Below are positions 48,601 to 53,770 of a stretch of 64,000 nucleotides of DNA, in pieces. Location: positions 21,473,798-21,537,797 of the forward strand of contig CM055113.1 in assembly GCA_029204225.1 (NCBI GenBank), written 5' to 3'. A model generated the notes under the pieces. The model did no database searches and had not been told where the DNA came from. It saw nothing but the letters and a program-made list of their open reading frames with translations. The DNA is from Diphasiastrum complanatum. Lineage: Eukaryota; Streptophyta; Lycopodiopsida; Lycopodiales; Lycopodiaceae. Position 1 is the first letter of the stretch; each line of letters starts with the position of its first letter. Position numbers and translations under genes: made by a program.

Positions 48601-49475
48601 TTTTCTTATGTTGATGGTTTTTTAAGATTTTAGATTTTTTTTGTAATGTTTTTAAAGATTCCTTTTTGGTTCTTGAATGTTTTTTTATTGCTTTTAGGGC
48701 AAAAATAAATAAAAATAAAAATGAGTTCAAAAAAGCGTTCCACTATCCAGCATCTCGAAAATCAGGTGAAACAACACCATACGGCTGTCTAGTCATGGGC
48801 AAATGTGCTTAAAGGTTCGTCTACAATTATCTCTCCACCTTCGCCTTCACCTTCGTTTATCTAAGCCACGTTCACTGAGAGCCGTCTGCGAGAATATAAA
48901 GCTCTCATTGTTTGTGTTAGAGGTATCCCGAACTCTCGAAATGTTGTCAAAGAAGTTGAGAAGTTTTTGGAAGGAAATCTTCAACACCATAGCAAAGGTA
49001 TGGAAACTGCCTGGCGACCTAACAAGGACCTGGATACTCTTGTCATCCGCTTCACATCAGTGTCTCACCAACGTGAAGTTTTAGGGAAGAGATTCAAATT
49101 GCGGGATAGCAAAGTCTACCTGGACAAAGACCTTACCTTCATCCAAGTTCAAGAACGTAAGAAGGCAAGACAAGAAGCTCTATCAACTGGAAAGCGGCTT
49201 ATCTATCGTGATGGTATTATCAGACTTGTCGATCGGACGCCTATAGTTAATGAGAAGATTTTGGAGATAGAGTCTGAGATAGAGAAATGAAGAGATGTCC
49301 AGTTGAACATGTAAATGGTCTACGCACCATATAATCCTGGCTATATGAATCTCTTCTTAGTTAGTTAGTTGATTTTGTTATTCTGCTTTGACAGCACTGA
49401 TCCCGTCTTGTGTCCAACTTTATCTGATGTACTCGTTCGTCTCATACGCCTTTTGGCATGGAAAAGACGTAAATA

Positions 49476-49551
<76 letters not shown>

Positions 49552-51939
49552 AAATAGAAACAAGATTCAATCCCAACAATTAGCAAATCCAATAAACATA
49601 AAGTTCATAACAAAACATGCGAGATGGAGCAACAAAGAATAGTAAGGACATTCAACGGCATGTTGGTAGAGTTTCCACCTTATTGATTCAACATGAAAAA
49701 TGAACTACAAAGTACCACCATTTATAGTGGATTTTAGGGCACTTGGCCTCAATTCCTATTGGCCAAATCCTACCTCCCTTCTTATTTGAACTTGAATTTG
49801 AGTGGGAACCCACTTTAATTAACTAACTTGACTATCAGGCCCTGCGACATTTCATTCCCGCAAATGGCTTGATGTCTTTTTTTTAACAACTAATAAATCA
49901 AATAACCATGTGATCATCGGGCTGGACTTACGCACGCAAGGTGTATCTAGGATTGGTTCAGAGTGGGAGGGACCATCCGTACAACAGTTGAGGACGACTC
50001 AGTTGATTGTTGAGCGAGACTCCGTGGATAGGGAGCTAGAGCCTATCAGGAGATCATGGGCCATGTAAATCCTGATTCCTAGACCCTACTTTAATGTAAT
50101 TACTAATATGTACTGTCATTTATGTTCTAACTTGAAATTCCAAGTTTGAAGTGGCAAGTGCCAAGTTCTAGCTTCTAAGTTCTATCTCTTATCTTTTATG
50201 TTTTAAAAATCATTGAAATAGTTATATTTATTGACCAATTACATAAATTGTTAATGCAATTGACAATTGCCATCTGAAAGTTGAATTTTGTGGGCAATGG
50301 GATCTTTTGAACTAGGTATGGTGGTCCATCATATTAGATGGTTGGACTGATACCAAGAAGCGCCATATTGTAAATATAATGGTTTCTTCTTGCTTGGGCA
50401 CGACGTTCTTGAGATCCATCGACACCTCACAGGTGGGCTTAGTCTTGGATGCCTCGAGAAACCTATGTCTAGTACCTCTGCAATCCGTGGCAACTTTGCA
50501 ATCAGAGGTACTAGACATGGATTGCAAAGGTACTAGACATGCTATGTCACCAAGAAACCGAGGGCCCTAAGCATGTTTAGGGAATATTCTAGCCTCGAGA
50601 TTTTGAGGTCTGTCCACACCAAGTCTACTTTTCTATTCATCAAATTTGATTCATCACTTAGATTCTTAGAAGTTAGTACATAGCTTACTAGCAACTACTA
50701 ACTACTTTCGAGTTTCAAACTTGTTATTCGATAATTGATTTGTTGAAGCTAATACAATTTGCAATCATGATTCGTTCCAGGTTTGGCTTTATTTTCATTG
50801 TTCTGGAGCACCTCTTGAAGGTGCATGACAGCTTGAGACAGATGGTGGTCTTACACCATTGGCGTGAGTGGAGGCACTCATGAGAGCCTAGGCTCAGCGA
50901 TTTGAGAGGATTGTGCTAGCATCTCCTTTTTGGGATGATGCACGGGCCATTATTACAGGGTTGCGGCCTCTTTACAATGTCCTGCGCCTTACATATAGAA
51001 AGGGCAGCACTTTAGGCCTTCTCTATGAGTTCATGGACAGGCTGGGAGAGCAGATTCACACCTGCACTGCCTTCAGTGCATAGAAGTTTGTATTATGCAT
51101 TATCTCTTATCATAATTGATGAGTGTTTATGTAAAATGTACTATGTAGTATGTACCATGTGACATGTATGATGTATGATTTTCAAATTTTATAGGGTTGA
51201 AGAAATAAGAGAAAAGTGGCAAGCCAGGTGGGAGTGGTTCCATCAGCCTCTACACGCTATGGCTTGCATTCTTCATTCTCTATGGAGGAATGAAGATCAA
51301 TTCCATGATGCAGAGCTCCGACAGTGATGGCACACATACATTGAGACTGTCTATCCTGATCCTGTCATATGATTTATGACCCAATACTCTAAACCAAAGC
51401 TTAGCATGTGACTCTGAGGTCCAATAGCTCTAATTACAATTTATTGGCACTTTACTTACAAAGGTCAAGTGAATAGCCATTTTAGTGATTACAAAATGTA
51501 CATTTGTCTATGAAAGTGGTCAATAACCGAGGAGTAAAAATTGTATCATCAATAAAGTGAGATTTGCATCTTGTTGTGTGTTATTCTAGTTTTTTGGGCA
51601 AAAGGTACCAATCTACAAACACAATATCACACAAAACGTCACATATAAAATATGTACAAACAACTAAACAATCAATAACATCTCCGATTAAGATCGTATA
51701 TGAGTCCTCTACAAAGAACTTAAGGCCCAAAATCAAGATAATTGAAAGTTGAAACCGAACCAGAACGAAACTTCGACAATGTATGTAGTAAGACCCAAAA
51801 TTGTTGAATACCAAAACTAAAAATTTTCTTAATACCCACAACCACCAAGTATCAAAACTTTATTTTTCCACATACCCAAAACCGATGGTTATGACAAAAT
51901 TCAATAATTGCACAACACAGATATACACCCCCCCCCCCC

Positions 51940-51970
<31 letters not shown>

Positions 51971-53344
51971 ACACACGATATCTGGATCCCACGAAGTAAA
52001 TCAAAGATGTTATTTCTACAATCTATAAGAACAAGACATCATTGTAGGTTCATTTTGGTCAATACATGGCCTGTTTTGACACCTCATTTCCTTACTTTAA
52101 GGTTTAAAGTTTGATTTCATTGAAGGGCACATGGACGTCAATGACTAAAAACCATTTTAGATTTACTAAGCCACCTATATAGTAGCAAATCATAACCTTC
52201 ATCTAGCATTTCAAACACCATAATTTGCAACAACCCATCTGCTTGCCTATTCACACAAGTGATTTTCATTATAAGACCATTGAGCCATCAACTCAAATTG
52301 CCATTTGTTTGCTACAATTTAGTTGCAAAGTATTCCAAAATGATTGCATATAATCTTTGCCTTTACAGAGTCCACTTAATTGTCATTGACCCAAAACTCC
52401 AGCATGCTTTGATGTAATAGCAAACGAAATATGAAAACTTCATAGTCTACTTGAAAAGTCTCCAACCAGCAATTCCATGCACAATGTACTATTTCCTACA
52501 ATTGATTTCATATGGCCCCCTCCCAGTCTGGAATGCTTTAGAACACTTGCGGTGATCTATTAACAAAGTCCACTAGTGGACTACATGCTACAACATTCCA
52601 ACCACATCATTAGCACCCAAAGGAAGTTGTGTTATACGAAATTCATATGATGTACTATACATAAATTTATTATGTTGAATAGAATAATGATACACATGGT
52701 TTTAACCTAACAAACAGATTATGCACTTCGTAAGATAAATCCCGCATGAATAAATAAACAATATTATGCATAAAAACTAGGTTTGCATCAAAATAACGTC
52801 CAGCCCTCAGCAAGTGAGACCAAAATTTCACCAAAAGGCCCTAAAACACCTTAAGTAGCCGGCTACTATGAAGCTTTATAATTTTCAATCAAATTATAAT
52901 GTACATGGTTTAAAATGCATATATCTATGAACGAGACTAAGTAACAACGCCTAGTGGCATACAAATCAACAAGAAACTATGCATTTCAAAGATAGATTTG
53001 CACCTCAAGGGATTGTAGACGGTGTTTGGAAGAAACATGGCAGGAATACCAACAGCAGAATGATACAAATGAGCTGCTAAAGCCGAAAACACTCCATCAG
53101 CGCAGGGGTAATGATACAAGACCGCCGCAGATGACTGTTGACGTGATCCAGGGAGTTGGGAAAGGCCATTCAGCTGCTCCATGAATGATCTGTAAGCACG
53201 TGCACGCCTGCGGCTCCTTCTGCCCGCCTTGCTTGCCAAGGCGCGACAGAGGGAAAGGGGAAGAAGGGGGCAGAGGAAAGGAGAGGAGCAAGCTCTGGTT
53301 TTGGCAGCAGCGAGAGCACGGAGATACGAGCTTATCATGTGCAT
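18970..53344 (-). CDS. DHH-family phosphoesterase gene, five exons placed, 3' end outside or lost
   Basis: Minus-strand host gene assembled from exons at 53344-53004, 47429-47334, 21674-21239, 20837-20703 and 19052-18970. All introns are GT-AG. Exon phases agree (2, 2, 0, 0, 2), and the joined frame of about 363 codons has no stop. Motifs: LYHYPCADGVFSALAAHLY near residue 74, YLLDYVGPKGF in exon 2, the family signature VVILDHHKTA at the start of exon 3, YVEDADLWRW and AFSSGFNDINVEF later in exon 3, and GCGKFGRCLGVRAD across exons 4 and 5. These match an uncharacterised plant branch of the DHH phosphoesterases, which hydrolyse phosphodiester or pyrophosphate bonds with metal ions. The Arg/Ala/Ser-rich N-terminus suggests an organelle transit peptide. 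The Gly-rich DHHA1 end is missing. Substrate unknown. Confidence 0.88.
19053..20702 (-). other. DHH gene intron 4
   Basis: About 1.65 kb with no coding signal on either strand. On the minus strand, near 20520-20448, a stretch resembles a tRNA A-box half (GGTGGATAGAGC) and ends in a T-run. It may be a tRNA-derived SINE relic. Confidence 0.5.
20703..20837 (-). CDS. DHH gene exon 4 (135 bp)
   Basis: Acceptor TTCCAG, donor GTAGGT. Exactly 45 codons starting LLALDPAKLIQKGKSSLL and ending VQLGCGKFGRCL, in phase with both neighbours. Confidence 0.9.
21239..21674 (-). CDS. DHH gene exon 3 (436 bp), DHH signature
   Basis: Acceptor TGCAG, donor GTTAAC. Carries VVILDHHKTALERLPP, the DHH motif that binds metal in this superfamily, then SGATIAYEYF, a low-complexity Ser-rich insert, LFKYVEDADLWRWNLP and AFSSGFNDINVEFNALVNSA. 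An alternative acceptor 5 bp upstream would shift the frame and is rejected. Confidence 0.92.
21675..23351 (-). other. DHH gene intron 2, right part of the exon-3 side
   Basis: Start of the 25.7-kb intron (21675-47333). Mostly AT-rich with no gene. Clusters of a GTTCCGGAAC-like palindrome occur at 22641-22700 and 23047-23153. Nothing else recognised. Confidence 0.5.
22641..23153. repeat. Two clusters of GTTCCGGAAC-like motifs
   Basis: GTTCCAGAG, ATTCCGGAAC, ATCCGGAAC and GTTCTGGAA lie within 60 bp at the left, and GTTCTGGAAT, GTTCCGGAAT, GTTCTGGAAC follow at 23047-23153. A third cluster with the same motif is at 57737-57785. Confidence 0.6.
23352..23401. repeat. AC/AT microsatellite
   Basis: Alternating ATACATATATACACACGCAC and (AT)n sequence, a simple repeat. 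Confidence 0.9.
23402..23929. other. Homopolymer-rich non-coding sequence
   Basis: Runs of C, A and G (for example a C-run near 23776) produce long Gly- or Pro-rich frames on both strands. I regard these as compositional artefacts. Confidence 0.5.
23930..24960. repeat. Minisatellite array with GA spacers
   Basis: A short phrase, TGGCAAGCCACGTAGGCCTACCATAGGCTTG, given here only as two halves TGGCAAGCCACGTAGG and CCTACCATAGGCTTG, recurs many times with small changes. Larger units of about 200-310 bp are marked by (GA)n tracts at 24211-24235, 24524-24542 and 24751-24770, each preceded by TGAGTGGAC. The phrase is partly self-complementary (CCACATGG...CCACGTGG), so inverted copies also occur. It lies in DHH intron 2. 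The long Trp/Gly/His frames here are repeat artefacts. Confidence 0.85.
24961..25983. other. Between minisatellite and hAT copy 2
   Basis: No domain recognised. Segment 25190-25360 ends in a good splice donor (GTAAGTG) and 25697-25711 carries TTTAGGGTTTAGGG, so this may be the 5' leader of hAT copy 2. Confidence 0.35.
25984..29112 (+). pseudogene. hAT transposase copy 2, most complete copy
   Basis: Intron-containing hAT transposase. BED-finger remnant with SDCPRISDEQVQRLMDMYGA (26189-26250). N-terminal block 26525-26733 (DFFGQFFYECGIPFVVADTW). DUF659 exon 26836-27180 (YGCTILSDALTDIRRRYVIN, then VVTDNGTNC and WTPCVVHC). Next exon from 27288 (LVTFVTRNFLVLERL, FLRP, LGLIYEFMDR). Exon from 27708 (WEAKWDYFHRPIHVVA). 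C-terminal dimerisation segment near 28160-28300 (ACERNWSTWALYQTQKRNRL). Acidic, Arg-rich tail ending DSDDFDYHDSDES at 29112. Defects: TGA at 26731-26733, a one-base frameshift near 27772, and further breaks near 28100. Terminal inverted repeats were not found. It lies inside DHH intron 2, opposite in orientation to the gene. Confidence 0.8.
29113..29263. other. Flank between hAT copy 2 and LINE-1
   Basis: Short non-coding stretch. An ATGATTCAGTAC phrase here recurs just beyond the LINE at 40687-40700. Confidence 0.5.
29272..29345. repeat. (GA)n, the 3' tail of LINE-1
   Basis: About 70 bp of GA directly abutting the target duplication, so it is the tail of the LINE and not an independent microsatellite. 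On the LINE strand it follows AATAAAGAT. Confidence 0.9.
29346..30327 (-). pseudogene. LINE-1 ORF2 C-terminal part
   Basis: Minus-strand frame 30423-29929 reads DLPAGTHQYIRGHLYRAYL, FRVSSHQLAIEIGR and ARICGMCDTHEV, parallel to the C-terminal region of LINE-2 up to its cysteine-rich motif (RICQFC in LINE-2). Downstream similarity continues with frame breaks. A 30-bp run of G at 29751-29780 interrupts the tail region. The first residues of the named frame lie in the nested copia LTR. Confidence 0.85.
30328..30724 (-). repeat. Copia-2 3' LTR (397 bp)
   Basis: Matches 35335-35719. It carries an extra segment of about 12 bp after a GA tract (near 30495). The polypurine tract abuts its start on the element strand. 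Confidence 0.95.
30725..30735 (-). other. Copia-2 polypurine tract
   Basis: Reads TAAGGGGGGGG on the element strand, immediately before TGTTGAAG of the 3' LTR. Confidence 0.9.
30736..32561 (-). pseudogene. Copia-2 reverse transcriptase and RNase H
   Basis: A 565-codon open frame (32378-30681) contains the full copia reverse transcriptase: [48 protein letters not shown], and the catalytic VVVLYVDDLLITGS near 31700-31670. RNase H follows, with YLDSDWAGDRDDRRST, ALSSTEAEYRA, HCDNQSCI, HTRTKHIE-like HARTKHIEVDQHFIRE, and DIFTKPL. All catalytic residues appear present. The frame is continuous with the integrase part except for a TAG at 32562-32564. The last residues (to 30681) run into the LTR. 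Confidence 0.93.
32562..34060 (-). pseudogene. Copia-2 protease and integrase
   Basis: In frame with the reverse transcriptase. Protease has WYIDSGASKHMTPHRDW near 33930. GAG-pre-integrase has LWHERYGHLNYKSLQ and CEACALGKQ. The integrase core has LELVPDLCGPM (usual HTD replaced by VPD, the Asp kept), FVDDFSRKVW, SDKGGEYISDEF and NGVAERKNR, so the D, D and E positions are readable. TAG stops interrupt it at 33054-33056 (where relatives have Gln-Gln-Asn-Gly) and at 32562-32564. Confidence 0.9.
34048..34866 (-). pseudogene. Copia-2 gag
   Basis: Starts at ATG 34866 (MASLGESLLGESSKLDGTNY). A TAG at 34798-34800 replaces the Trp of the conserved NY.VW motif. It then reads through the UBN2-type gag domain (AWTILKSMFE, LHTLKMEAGATIGDH, LNNLSFNYQDYVMSLFAREK) to a Lys-rich stretch and a zinc knuckle CNYSGKYGHFALEC, whose second Cys is Ser. 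The frame ends at 34048, and protease continues in another frame from about 34055, so a one-base change or a frameshift separates gag from pol. Confidence 0.9.
35321..35334 (-). other. Copia-2 primer-binding site
   Basis: TGGTATCAGAGCAG on the element strand, directly after the LTR end TCATCA. Complementary to plant initiator-methionine tRNA. Confidence 0.95.
35335..35719 (-). repeat. Copia-2 5' LTR (385 bp)
   Basis: Upstream LTR of copia-2 on the element strand. Identical in layout to 30328-30724 apart from a short deletion and a few substitutions. Confidence 0.95.
35725..35979 (-). pseudogene. LINE-1 ORF2, middle fragment
   Basis: Minus-strand frame with VPSALYAAETW, LQIHMLSRMIRAKPFVPH and LAEFAVPLIQIEALFHIVTF, colinear with LINE-2 at 44240-44430. 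It is bounded by copia-2 on one side and by the second LTR element on the other. Confidence 0.85.
35980..36462 (+). repeat. Left LTR of the nested non-coding element
   Basis: About 483 bp. Its right 275 bp match 39411-39694, and its start TGTTACGTCCATGTCCAGTA resembles the start of the solo LTR at 58512. The right boundary (near GCATCA) is approximate. Confidence 0.7.
36463..39410. other. Interior of the nested LTR element, non-coding
   Basis: AT-rich, with no frame over 100 codons and no retroelement motif on either strand. It repeatedly uses CACAGTT..GTCCATTTCAAATGG-like phrases (near 37095 and 37295) that hint at degenerate internal repeats. Confidence 0.55.
39411..39694 (+). repeat. Right LTR of the nested element, truncated
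   Basis: Matches the right-hand 275 bp of the left LTR. The first 200 bp or so of the LTR are absent, replaced by unrelated sequence. Confidence 0.75.
39700..40660 (-). pseudogene. LINE-1 reverse transcriptase core
   Basis: Minus-strand frames 40581-40000 and 39966-39679, separated by a short frame break. Motifs: AIGQAGFRPGYTTSDHIF, ERVYCCFVDCCKAFDSVPR, GFKQGCPLSPTLFGLYIDEL, IAILLYADDVVLLS (catalytic YADD), and AKTKVMVFNTSRSF. They align throughout with LINE-2. The element is truncated just upstream of this part at 40678. Confidence 0.92.
40687..41006. other. Spacer between two LINE insertions
   Basis: Contains repeated ATGGTTCAGCATG-like phrases (40690-40750) and a (GA)n tract with GGGA repeats at about 40780-40830. 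No LINE 3' end adjoins this GA tract, so it is probably an independent microsatellite. Confidence 0.5.
41139..41726 (+). pseudogene. LINE-2 ORF1
   Basis: First a probable coiled coil (SKVASLEQSIGTKQAAVSES, LRELETKIEKQQEEALSWAS) ended by TAA at 41349. After a frame break comes a folded C-terminal part: VRGIPDTQDALAEAKRFLD, TLIIRFTSIEGRRDALRC, IYMDDDLTYIQVEERRKA and GRRVIYRDGRVRFLD. Layout and charge fit L1-like ORF1 RNA-binding proteins. The same C-terminal part recurs in LINE-3. Confidence 0.75.
41780..45365 (+). pseudogene. LINE-2 ORF2: endonuclease, reverse transcriptase, Cys motif, tail
   Basis: Endonuclease: RVWNCDGIHSS, FMETHESQ, FLTGDFNARTS, VVDYLMGS and LSEHSFLSF, giving the N, E, DxN, D and H positions of exonuclease-type LINE endonucleases (SDH here SEH). 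Reverse transcriptase from 43356: NYRTIMIGHVLTKLYG, CCFVDFRKAFDSVPR, VKQGCSLSPVLFGLYIDEL, LLYADDVVLVS with YADD at 43874-43885, and NTAKTKIMVFN. C-terminal CCHC-like motif RICQFCSLDEVESEEHFIFRCP is split here as RICQFC and EEHFIFRC. The tail contains QPQITSFF (45084-45107), an acidic run, and SPRITSFY (45294-45317), ending at 45365. Frameshifts near 43090, 43620 and 44145. Confidence 0.9.
45521..45637 (+). repeat. LINE-2 3' terminus: hairpin and (CT)n tail
   Basis: ATGCCTTTTGGCAT at 45521-45534 is a 5-bp stem with a TTTT loop, followed by GGAAAAGAGAA and about 90 bp of CT. LINE-3 has nearly the same sequence before its CT tail, and LINE-1 a diverged version. Confidence 0.85.
45646..46108. other. 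Intronic sequence with LTR-element remnants
   Basis: No coding region supported. A stretch near 45970-45995 (GGACCAAGTGTCCCAATGAG) repeats a phrase inside the LTR at 46125-46620. This segment also holds the leader side of that LTR. Confidence 0.4.
46109..46122 (-). other. Primer-binding site
   Basis: TGGTATCAGAGCAG on the minus strand, two bases after the LTR end TGCAACA. Initiator-methionine type. Confidence 0.85.
46125..46620 (-). repeat. 5' LTR of a minus-strand LTR element (496 bp)
   Basis: TGTTG...CAACA ends on both strands. On the element strand an AATAAAG signal lies about 80 bp before the 3' end and the primer site follows. Its upstream half contains tandem copies of an 80-bp unit with ACAAGTGTCACTCATGCACT and CCAAGTGTCCCAGTGAGCAT. 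The body of the element is lost. Confidence 0.8.
46318..46775. repeat. Direct repeat left of DHH exon 2
   Basis: Begins GCACCCCTTAACCCTGACAC and extends past the LTR end into TTGGCCATCTCGG and CAATTTACAATTG sequence. The whole block is repeated at 47694-48060, so the duplication includes flanking DNA and not the LTR alone. Confidence 0.8.
46776..47333. other. Intron sequence left of DHH exon 2
   Basis: Non-coding on both strands as far as I can see. It contains the donor side of exon 2 (ACTTAC on the plus strand at 47328-47333). Confidence 0.5.
47334..47429 (-). CDS. DHH gene exon 2 (96 bp)
   Basis: Acceptor GCAG at its right, donor GTAAGT at its left. It supplies one base to finish the split Arg codon, 31 whole codons (VDDLNIGVDVFYLLDYVGPK and on to AFELCEKAK), and two bases of the next split codon. 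It is exactly the segment expected between NTVYNPL and VVILDHH. It sits between two duplicated LTR blocks (46318-46775 and 47694-48060). Confidence 0.88.
47694..48060. repeat. Direct repeat right of DHH exon 2
   Basis: Second copy of the 46318-46775 block with several substitutions and deletions. Exon 2 lies 265 bp to its left, between the two copies. Confidence 0.8.
48061..48720. other. Non-coding intron sequence
   Basis: AT-rich, with T-runs and a G-run near 48191. No motif recognised. Confidence 0.4.
48721..49549 (+). mobile_element. LINE-3: ORF1-only derivative with (CT)n tail
   Basis: Opens at ATG 48721 (MSSKKRSTIQHLENQVKQHH). It reads, with a TAG and a frame break, into the ORF1 C-terminal domain (VRGIPNSRNVVKEVEKFLEG, LVIRFTSVSHQREVLGKRF, YLDKDLTFIQVQERKKARQE, LIYRDGIIRLVDR) and stops at 49290. 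The 3' UTR follows at once, with ACGCCTTTTGGCAT at 49446-49459, AATAAA at 49472-49477, and (CT)n to 49549. The whole ORF2 is missing although both ends are kept. No convincing target duplication was found. Confidence 0.8.
49479..49549. repeat. (CT)n tail of LINE-3
   Basis: About 70 bp of uninterrupted CT, directly after AATAAAG of the LINE 3' end. Confidence 0.9.
49550..50315. other. Non-coding intron sequence
   Basis: A short stretch near 49916-50065 is readable as a frame ending RRSWAM before a stop, but I recognise no family. The remainder has AAGTTCTA-type AT-rich repeats like those near 11400. Confidence 0.35.
50316..51370 (+). pseudogene. hAT transposase copy 3, fragment
   Basis: Three pieces in hAT order: the DUF659 start at 50308-50415 (WWSIILDGWTDTKKRHIVNI, then SSCLGTTFLRSIDTS); a middle part at 50780-51080 (FIVLEHLLKVHDSLRQMVV, FWDDARAIITGLRPLYN, LGLLYEFMDRLGEQIHT); and EIREKWQARWEWFHQPLHAM near 51200-51260. 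The same phrases occur in copy 2 (TLGLIYEFMDR, FHRPIHVV). Frame breaks near 50420 and 50880, and no dimerisation domain. It lies in DHH intron 1. Confidence 0.75.
51371..53003. other. DHH intron 1, exon-1 side, non-coding
   Basis: AT-rich, with no transposon domain. Contains the poly-C/AC tract at 51929-51976. The splice donor of exon 1 is at 53002-53003. Confidence 0.5.
51929..51976. repeat. Poly-C run and (AC)n microsatellite
   Basis: About 27 C residues followed by about ten AC units. The Pro/Thr/His frames over it are artefacts. Confidence 0.95.
53004..53344 (-). CDS. DHH gene exon 1
   Basis: Starts at ATG 53344-53342, or at the next in-frame ATG two codons later (53338). I chose the first because no earlier in-frame ATG is close. 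Encodes a basic, Ser/Ala/Leu-rich leader followed by VLYHYPCADGVFSALAAHL and FLPNTVYNPL, the conserved N-terminal segment of the family. Ends TTGAG before donor GTGCAA, phase 2. Confidence 0.85.
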
Positions 53345-53534
53345 TGAAGGAAGGATCGTTTTGGCGAAGAAATAAAAAGACAAAAACAGTTCAAAGTTCA
53401 AACGAGTCTTGGACACGGGCACGACTTATGTACTACTTATGTTCGTAATGGATTTTTGGTGACTATTCTGCCCATTTGTGAACAGATTAAAAAGCAGAAT
53501 ATTCACCTGTTTTTCTTTTTTAAAATTTAGTGCA

Positions 53535-53640
53535 GATTTTGCCTGCGTCTGCCACGTGGTAGCATTGGATTGGTCTCAAATTTTTTTAGGGCTGATTTTG
53601 CTTGCGCCTGCCATGTGGCAACAAAGGATTGGTTTAAAAA
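53535..53640 (-). promoter_or_regulatory. Probable DHH promoter region: tandem repeat with G-box and CCAAT motifs
   Basis: Two imperfect tandem copies of a unit of about 55 bp, GATTTTGCCTGCGTCTGCCA.. and GATTTTGCTTGCGCCTGCCA.., lie about 190-300 bp upstream of the start codon. The distal copy contains a perfect G-box, CCACGTGG, with CACGTG at 53553-53558. The proximal copy carries the variant CCATGTGG. ATTGG (CCAAT on the gene strand) occurs three times. Promoter activity is inferred from position and motifs only. Confidence 0.4.
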
Positions 53641-53654
53641 GGGTCCAAAAATCC

Positions 53655-53770
53655 ATTACGCAATGGAAGGGGCCGGGCAGAGGCCATTCTGCCCGGTTCA
53701 GATTTCCAAAAAAATTTAGGCTCGGCCCCTCCGGGCAGAATGGCCTCTGCCCGGCTCCTTCCATAATACG
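53655..53770. repeat. Foldback element near the DHH promoter
   Basis: Perfect 25-bp inverted repeat: GCCGGGCAGAGGCC... at 53672-53696 and its complement at 53731-53755, with a 34-bp spacer. Imperfect pairing extends to ATTACG and ATAATACG on the outside. The strong stem and AT-rich ends look like a small MITE or foldback transposon. A related foldback lies at 53987-54040. Confidence 0.8.

Noticed and set aside
52937..53422. GTG at 53422 as the DHH start codon
   Set aside because: Nuclear plant genes start at ATG; the first in-frame ATG is at 53344 and gives a plausible transit-like N-terminus.
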